The position numbers and the translations under genes are program-made. From Geodermatophilus sp. TF02-6 (GTDB taxonomy: Bacteria > Actinomycetota > Actinomycetes > Mycobacteriales > Geodermatophilaceae), in assembly GCF_003319115.1 (NCBI RefSeq), contig NZ_QOHF01000022.1, positions 1 to 64,000 on the forward strand: a DNA stretch of 64,000 nt. Direction: 5' to 3'. Positions 56,607 through 64,000 of this stretch are shown in pieces. Position 1 is the first letter of the stretch. Every line of letters begins with the position of its first letter. The notes beneath the pieces are model-generated. The model searched no databases. It was not told where the DNA came from and saw nothing but the letters and a program-made list of their open reading frames with translations.

Positions 56607-57830
56607 GTGCCCGGGACCGGGGCCACACTGCTCGACGTGACTCCGTCGTCAGCAGGGACCCCGGCCGGCGGGGGAGAGCAGCGCCCGGCGCGGGAGGAGC
56701 AGGGCCCCGCGCCGGGCCGCTTCGCGTGGTTGTTCGCCGCCGTCTGGCTGGTCTACCTGATCTCACCGCTGCGCCGCGCCTGGACCGCGGCGGCGACCCC
56801 GCTGCCGCTGCGGGTGCTCGCGGTGGCCGCGCTGGTCGGCTTCGCCGCCGGCTTCTGCTGGTTCTTCGCCTGGTTCCGCCGGCGGCGGCTGGTCGGTGCG
56901 CCGCCGGCGCCGACCGCCGTCTGGCGGGTGCTGGGCGCCGGGCTGCTGCTCCTGGTCCTGGCCGCGTCCGGTGCCGGCGAGGAGAGCCTCGCCGGGCTGG
57001 TGTACATCGGGGTGGCGGCGGTGATGACCCTCCCGCTGCGCCAGTCGGCCGTCGTGGTCGCGGGCGTGGTGGCGCTGATCACGGTCTTGCCGCGGGTCGT
57101 GCCCGGGTGGACCCCGCAAGACGGGGTCGTCCCCGGGCTGCTGCTCGGCTGCCTCGCCGCGTTCGGCGTCGGCCAGGTGATCACGCGCAACGCCGAGCTG
57201 CTGCGCGCGCGGGAGCAGTTGGTCGACCTCGCCGTCACCCGGGAGCGGGCCCGGCTGGCGCGCGACGTGCACGACATCCTGGGCCACTCGCTCACCGTCA
57301 TCACGGTGAAGACCGAGCTGGCCGGCCGGCTGCTGGAGGCGGCTCCGGGGAGCCCGGCGCTCGACCGGGTCCGGGCCGAGGTCGCCGACGTCGAGCGGCT
57401 GGCCCGCGAGGCGCTGGCCGACGTCCGGGCCACCGCGTCGGGCATGCGCTCGGTCTCGCTCACGGGGGAGCTGGCGGCGGCACGGCGGGCCCTCGACGCG
57501 GCCGGCATCGCGGCCGACCTGCCCTCCGCCGTGGACGTCGTCCCAGCCCGGCACCGTGAGCTGTTCGCCTGGACGCTGCGGGAGGGCGTCACCAACGTCG
57601 TCCGCCACTCCGGCGCCCGGCGCTGCACGGTGCGGCTGACCGCCGACTGCGTCGAGGTGCGCGACGACGGCCGCGGCCACGACAGCACCGGGGACGACGG
57701 CAGCGGGCTGGCCGGCCTGCGAAGCCGTGCCCAGGCGGCCGGCGCCCGGGTGGAGACCGGCCGGTCGCCCGAGGGCGGCTTCCTGCTGCGGGTGGTGGCC
57801 GAACCGGCCGCGGTGGGGAGCTCCGCGTGA
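56607..57830 (+). CDS. sensor histidine kinase (DesK/NarX-like, HisKA_3)
   Basis: About 407 residues. Around five membrane helices (50-190), a HisKA_3 dimerisation helix with phospho-acceptor His in RERARLARDVHDILGHSLTV, and a C-terminal HATPase region with EGVTNVVRHSGARR (N box) and DDGRGHDSTGDDGSGLAGLR (G boxes). Senses probably a membrane signal and phosphorylates the adjacent regulator. GTG at 56607 is two bases after the permease stop; GTG at 56637, 7 nt after CACACT, is an alternative. Confidence 0.88.
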   Translation: MPGTGATLLDVTPSSAGTPAGGGEQRPAREEQGPAPGRFAWLFAAVWLVYLISPLRRAWTAAATPLPLRVLAVAALVGFAAGFCWFFAWFRRRRLVGAPPAPTAVWRVLGAGLLLLVLAASGAGEESLAGLVYIGVAAVMTLPLRQSAVVVAGVVALITVLPRVVPGWTPQDGVVPGLLLGCLAAFGVGQVITRNAELLRAREQLVDLAVTRERARLARDVHDILGHSLTVITVKTELAGRLLEAAPGSPALDRVRAEVADVERLAREALADVRATASGMRSVSLTGELAAARRALDAAGIAADLPSAVDVVPARHRELFAWTLREGVTNVVRHSGARRCTVRLTADCVEVRDDGRGHDSTGDDGSGLAGLRSRAQAAGARVETGRSPEGGFLLRVVAEPAAVGSSA

Positions 57831-58435
57831 TCCGGCTGCTGCTCGCCGACGACCAGGCGCTGGTCCGCGGCGCCCTCGCCGCGCTGCTGGACCTGGAGGG
57901 CGACCTGCAGGTCGTCGCCGAGGTCTCCCGCGGGGACGAGGTGGTGTCCGCCGCGGTGCAGAACGCCGTCGACGTCGCACTGCTCGACGTCGAGATGCCC
58001 GGGGCGGACGGGATCGTCGCCACCGCGGCCCTGCGCTCGGCGCGGCCCTCGTGCCGGGTGCTGATCGTCACCACCTTCGGCCGGCCCGGGTACCTGCGCC
58101 GGGCCATGGAGGCCGGCGCCAGCGGCTTCGTCGTCAAGGACACCCCCGCACGGCAGCTGGCCGAGGCGGTCCGCCGGGTGCACGCCGGGCTGCGCGTCCT
58201 CGACCCGGGGCTGGCCGAGGAGTCCCTGGTGTCCGGGGCCTCGCCGCTGACCGCGCGGGAGACCGAGGTGCTGCGGGCCGCCCGCGGCGGGGACACCGTC
58301 GCCGACGTGGCCGCGACGCTGCACCTGTCGGAGGGCACGGTGCGCAACCACCTGTCGGCGGCGATCGGCAAGACCGGCGCCCGCAACCGCGCCGAGGCCG
58401 TGCGGCTCGCCGAGGACCGCGGCTGGCTGCTGTGA
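57827..58435 (+). CDS. NarL/LuxR-family response regulator
   Basis: 202 residues. Receiver domain with DDQ acidic pocket (LLLADDQALVRGALAALLDL), phospho-acceptor Asp in VALLDVEMPGADG, Lys in GFVVKDTPARQL; LuxR-type HTH at the end (LTARETEVLRAARGGDTVAD, LHLSEGTVRNHLSAAIGKTG). Likely activates the upstream transporter operon via the inverted repeat at 54761. GTG overlaps the kinase stop. Confidence 0.92.
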   Translation: MIRLLLADDQALVRGALAALLDLEGDLQVVAEVSRGDEVVSAAVQNAVDVALLDVEMPGADGIVATAALRSARPSCRVLIVTTFGRPGYLRRAMEAGASGFVVKDTPARQLAEAVRRVHAGLRVLDPGLAEESLVSGASPLTARETEVLRAARGGDTVADVAATLHLSEGTVRNHLSAAIGKTGARNRAEAVRLAEDRGWLL

Positions 58436-58450
58436 CATGGCGACCCTCCG

Positions 58451-58585
58451 GGTCGCACCGCGGCCACGTGCCGTTCCCGGCCTGCGTGGAGCCGCTGCGG
58501 CCGCTTCCCTCCTCGGGGACCCTCCGGGCCCCGCTCGTCGGTCGCACCGCGGCCACGTGCCGTTCCGGCCTGCGTGGAGCCGCTG
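58451..58585. repeat. 46-47 bp direct repeat pair
   Basis: The segment at 58451-58497 recurs at 58540-58585 with a single C deletion; each contains GCACCGCGGCCACGTGCCG and GCCTGCGTGGAGCCGCTG. The copies are separated by about 42 bases, in the gap between the response regulator and dusB. Confidence 0.9.
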
Positions 58586-58630
58586 CCCGTGCCCCCTCGG
58601 GAGGCCTCCGGTCCCCGTGACGAGTCCACC

Positions 58631-58636
58631 TACCCT
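58631..58636 (+). promoter_or_regulatory. -10 box of leaderless dusB transcript
   Basis: TACCCT, 6 nt, then GTG at 58643. Confidence 0.5.
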
Positions 58637-58642
58637 GGTACC

Positions 58643-59800
58643 GTGACGATCGCAGCCGAGCCCGAGACGGCGGTCGCGCCGCTGCGGCTCGGGTCGCTGA
58701 CGGTCGAGCCCGCGGTGGTGCTGGCGCCGATGGCCGGCATCACCAACCCGGCGTTCCGCACGCTGTGCCGCGAGTTCGGCGCCGGCCTCTACGTCTGCGA
58801 GATGATCACCACGCGGGCGCTGGTGGAGCGCAACGAGAAGACGCTGCAGATGGTCCGCGCCACCCCCGACGAGACCGACGCCTTCTCCGTGCAGCTCTAC
58901 GGCGTCGACCCGGCCACCGTCGGCCGCGCGGTGCAGATGCTGGTCGACGAGGGTGTCGCCGGTACCCGCCCGGCGCACGTCGACCTCAACTTCGGCTGCC
59001 CGGTGCCCAAGGTGACCCGCAAGGGCGGCGGCTCGGCGCTGCCCTGGCGGCGGGTGCTGTTCCGGGACATCGTGCGGGCCGCCGTCCGGGCGGCGCGCGA
59101 CGTGCCGGTCACCGTCAAGACCCGCATCGGCATCGACGCCGACCACGTCACCTACGCCGACGCCGGCCGGATCGCCCAGGACGAGGGCGCGGCGGCGATC
59201 ACCCTGCACGGGCGCACCGCCGACCAGCTGTACTCCGGCGTCGCCGACTGGGCGCCGATCGCCCGGTTGGTCGAGACCGTCGACATCCCGGTGCTGGGCA
59301 ACGGCGACGTCTGGGAGGCCGACGACGCGCTGCGCATGGTCGCCGAGACCGGGTGCGCCGGCGTCGTCGTCGGCCGCGGCTGCCTGGGCCGGCCGTGGCT
59401 GTTCGGCGACCTGGCCGCGGCCTTCGCCGGGAGGACGCAGCGGGCGCTGCCGACGCTGCGCGAGGTCGCCGCGGTCATGCACCGGCACGCGACCCTGCTG
59501 GCGGCCGAGCAGGGCGAGCGGCACGGCTGCACCGACTTCCGCAAGCACGTCGCCTGGTACCTCAAGGGGTTCTCGGTCGGCTCCGACGTCCGTCGGGCGC
59601 TGGCGGTGGTCGACTCCCTCGACGAGCTGGCCGAGCTGCTGGCCGGCATCCCCGACCAGCCCTACCCGACGGCGGTGCTCGGCGGTCCGCGCGGGCGGAC
59701 CAGCCCGCCGCGGCCGGTGGCCCTGCCCGAGGGCTGGCTGGCCGACCGCGACGACCCCCGGCCGCCGGCCGGGGCCGAGCTGCTGGTGAGCGGCGGATGA
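58643..59800 (+). CDS. dusB: tRNA-dihydrouridine synthase (DusB type)
   Basis: 385 residues. FMN-dependent TIM barrel: VVLAPMAGITNPAFRTLCRE, VDLNFGCPVPKVTRKGGGSA (catalytic Cys in NFGCP), VTVKTRIGID, ITLHGRTADQLYSGVADWAP and VVVGRGCLGRPWLFGDL. Reduces specific uridines in tRNA D-loops. GTG directly after a TANNNT box. The extreme C-terminus (after about 345) is Pro-rich and not part of the core. Stop overlaps the next gene (ATGA). Confidence 0.94.
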   Translation: MTIAAEPETAVAPLRLGSLTVEPAVVLAPMAGITNPAFRTLCREFGAGLYVCEMITTRALVERNEKTLQMVRATPDETDAFSVQLYGVDPATVGRAVQMLVDEGVAGTRPAHVDLNFGCPVPKVTRKGGGSALPWRRVLFRDIVRAAVRAARDVPVTVKTRIGIDADHVTYADAGRIAQDEGAAAITLHGRTADQLYSGVADWAPIARLVETVDIPVLGNGDVWEADDALRMVAETGCAGVVVGRGCLGRPWLFGDLAAAFAGRTQRALPTLREVAAVMHRHATLLAAEQGERHGCTDFRKHVAWYLKGFSVGSDVRRALAVVDSLDELAELLAGIPDQPYPTAVLGGPRGRTSPPRPVALPEGWLADRDDPRPPAGAELLVSGG

Positions 59801-60243
59801 GCACCGGCCCGTACCTCTACGACGACGGCCCGGAGCCGCTGCACACCGGCACCCCGCGGCCGGCCCGGGCGCTGATCCTGGCCGTGCTCGGCGGGACGGT
59901 CGCCGTCGCCGTCGGCATGGCCGTCGGGCTGCCGCTGGTCAAGGGCACGGCCGACGAGCAGGCGCGGGAGGTCTCCGGCGTCTTCCTCGCCGCGCTGGCC
60001 CAGGACGACGCGGAGACCGCCTACGGCCTGCTCTGCGCCGACGAGCGCGCCCGCCTCGCGCCGCAGTCGGTGGCCGCCGCGTACGCCCCCGGCGGCACCG
60101 GAGAGGTCACCGGCGCCACCGCCGGCGAGGTGGACGGCGAGCCGGTGCAGCGGGTCCGGGTGCGCTGGAGCGACGGCAGCACCTCCACCCTGACCGTGGT
60201 CAGCGCGGACGGCGCCCGCGTCTGCGGCACCACGCCCGGCTGA
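59797..60243 (+). CDS. single-pass membrane protein with NTF2/DUF4878-like outer domain
   Basis: 148 residues: short cytoplasmic N-terminus with YLYDDGPEPLHTGTPRPAR, a transmembrane helix (about ALILAVLGGTVAVAVGMAVG), then an extracytoplasmic domain with FLAALAQDDAETAYGLLCAD and QRVRVRWSDGSTSTLTVVSA. The pattern FLxALxxxDxxxAYxLLC is typical of NTF2-like DUF4878-type domains in actinobacteria; function unknown. ATG overlaps the dusB stop, so translation is coupled. Confidence 0.75.
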   Translation: MSTGPYLYDDGPEPLHTGTPRPARALILAVLGGTVAVAVGMAVGLPLVKGTADEQAREVSGVFLAALAQDDAETAYGLLCADERARLAPQSVAAAYAPGGTGEVTGATAGEVDGEPVQRVRVRWSDGSTSTLTVVSADGARVCGTTPG

Positions 60244-60245
60244 AC

Positions 60246-60356
60246 AAGGACCCCCTGCCCCCACCACTCGCAGGCTCGGCAGCCAGGCCCCCTCCCAGGC
60301 CCCGCCCCGAGTGTGCGAGGGGTGGGGAGGAGGGGGTCCTTCTACCTGCAGGGGGC
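60246..60356. repeat. dispersed palindromic element, copy A9
   Basis: The outer arms AAGGACCCCCT (60246-60256) and AGGGGGTCCTT (60331-60341) pair perfectly over 11 bp, with inner CTCGCAGGCTCGG and GTGCGAGGGGTGGGG modules. This is the best-preserved complete copy. It starts at the end of the preceding gene; the remaining 60357-60534 shows no gene. Confidence 0.78.
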
Positions 60357-60534
60357 CATCGTCCGACGGTCTGGCGCATCCTCGCCAGTTGGGACACCAT
60401 CGCCCCCTGAGGCTCGAGCGGACGTATCAGACGTCTACCCACGACGGTGCTGAGCCCGCCGGGGCCGCGCTCGCCGGGGACCGTCCGGTACCGGCGGCGC
60501 AGCGGCGGCCGGCGGATGGGCGCGGAGGTGCACG

Positions 60535-63243
<2,709 letters not shown>

Positions 63244-63310
63244 CCCCTGCCGTGGGACCCGCCGTCCCCAGGGGCCTCGAACCGACAGCGCAGCGTGGTA
63301 CCCATGACGC

Positions 63311-63940
63311 GTGGGGGTGCGCGTCGGGGCTCTGCTGGGCCGCATGGTGGGCGCCCTCGCGCTGAGCTTCGTCCTGCTGGTCGGCTCCACCGCGACGGCG
63401 ATCTGGTGGACGGCGCGGCAGGACGCGCGTCCCGCCTCCGACGCGATCGTCGTGCTGGGGTCGGCGCAGTACAACGGCGTCCCGTCGTCGATCTTCGAGG
63501 CCCGGCTCGAGCACGCCCGGGCGCTGTACGAGGACGGCGTCGCGCCGGTGGTGGTCACTGTCGGCGGCAAGGCGACCGGCGACCAGTTCACCGAGGCCGA
63601 GGCCGGTCGCGACTACCTCGCCGACGGGGGCGTGCCCGCCGACGCGCTGCTGCCGGTCGAGGAGGGGGTGGACACGCTGGAGAGCATGCGGGCGGTCGCC
63701 GCGGTCTTCGACGAGCGCGGCTGGACCACCGCCGTCCTGGTGACCGACCCGTGGCACGCTCTGCGGGCCGAGCGGATGGCCGAGGACGCCGGCATCGTCG
63801 CCGACAGCTCGCCGACCCGGCAGGGCCCGGCGGTGCAGACCCGCGTCACGCAGTTCCGCTACATCCTCCGCGAGACTGCGGCCTACCTGCTCTACCGCGC
63901 GACCGGCGAGAGCGTCGCCGGTGCGCCCGGGATCGGCTGA
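63311..63940 (+). CDS. YdcF-family (DUF218) membrane-associated protein
   Basis: 209 residues. One N-terminal transmembrane helix (about GALALSFVLLVGSTATAIWW), then the DUF218 domain: DAIVVLGSAQYNGVPSSIFE, ALYEDGVAPVVVTVGGK, GVDTLESMRAVAAVFDERGW and VLVTDPWHALRAERMAED. Proteins of this family are linked to envelope or lipid-carrier metabolism (ElyC/SanA type), precise reaction unknown. GTG at 63311 is used; GTG at 63317 is also in frame. Confidence 0.87.
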   Translation: MGVRVGALLGRMVGALALSFVLLVGSTATAIWWTARQDARPASDAIVVLGSAQYNGVPSSIFEARLEHARALYEDGVAPVVVTVGGKATGDQFTEAEAGRDYLADGGVPADALLPVEEGVDTLESMRAVAAVFDERGWTTAVLVTDPWHALRAERMAEDAGIVADSSPTRQGPAVQTRVTQFRYILRETAAYLLYRATGESVAGAPGIG

Positions 63941-63949
63941 GGAGGACCC

Positions 63950-64000
63950 GTGCTGGAACTGGGCCCCGTGCTCGAGTTGGGCAGAGCCGGCTCGGCCGGC
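63950..64000 (+). CDS. start of an unidentified gene, cut by the window end
   Basis: GTG at 63950, with GGAGGA at 63941-63946, opens VLELGPVLELGRAGSAG before the window ends. The internal repeat VLELG suggests the true start may be the second GTG at 63968. Too short to identify. Confidence 0.4.
   Translation, partial: MLELGPVLELGRAGSAG

Overview
The window is 64 kb of very GC-rich (well above 70% by eye) actinobacterial chromosome. The gene order (rplU-rpmA-obg-proB, nadD-rsfS-gpm, comEA-comEC-holA-rpsT-lepA-hemW-hrcA-dnaJ-rsmE-phoH-ybeY-corC-era-recO-uppS-glyS-dus-ppdK), the GTG starts, and above all a selenocysteine tRNA with a CUA anticodon point to Geodermatophilaceae (Geodermatophilus or Blastococcus type). 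No insertion sequence, prophage, CRISPR array or rRNA operon was seen.

Layout. 1-4.4 kb: ribosomal proteins L21/L27, Obg GTPase, ProB, peptide deformylase. 4.4-9.6 kb: a decayed PEP-mutase remnant, a Phd/VapC toxin-antitoxin pair, a MarR/mycothiol-enzyme divergent pair with a palindromic operator, and a zinc block (znuA-znuC-znuB-zur) with a Zur-box-like palindrome at znuA. 9.7-18.5 kb: proA, a MoxR/VWA pair, a lipoprotein-like DUF4352 protein, nadD-rsfS-phosphatase, DegV, comEA. 18.5-24.4 kb: comEC (no in-frame stop where expected), holA, rpsT, lepA. 24.5-29.2 kb: small enzymes and gene remnants, a Clp-N/HTH operon, an oxidoreductase and an orphan multi-spanning membrane protein. 29.2-35.5 kb: a selenocysteine island: selD (reverse), tRNA-Sec(CUA), two genes with an in-frame UAG, selA, selB. 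35.5-49 kb: a second toxin-antitoxin pair, PPK2, enoyl-CoA hydratase, hemW, the CIRCE-controlled hrcA-dnaJ-rsmE unit, then phoH-ybeY-corC-cytidine-deaminase-like. 49-64 kb: era-recO-uppS, glyS, a broken glycosyltransferase, an ABC transporter with a DesK/DesR-like two-component system, dusB, ppdK and a YdcF-like protein; the last gene runs off the window.

The most interesting system is the selenocysteine island. The tRNA reads UAG, and two neighbouring reading frames are interrupted by UAG exactly where relatives have cysteine. Each UAG is followed 12-14 nt later by a hairpin that could act as a bacterial SECIS. Nearly every other gene here ends in TGA; selB is the only intact gene ending in TAG. 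UAG-programmed selenocysteine has been described in Geodermatophilus and Blastococcus (Mukai and co-workers, 2016, from memory), so the code change itself is known. The broken second selenoprotein, the four-fold repeated selB start site and the shared selD/tRNA-Sec -10 region are, to my knowledge, not described.

Three genome-wide habits show up repeatedly. First, many genes have a TANNNT box ending 5-8 nt before the start codon, which implies leaderless transcripts. Second, a family of imperfect palindromes (CCCCGTCC...GGACGGGG and relatives) sits in at least nine intergenic gaps. Third, short 14-16 bp tandem repeats occur in spacers and in the 3' ends of genes.
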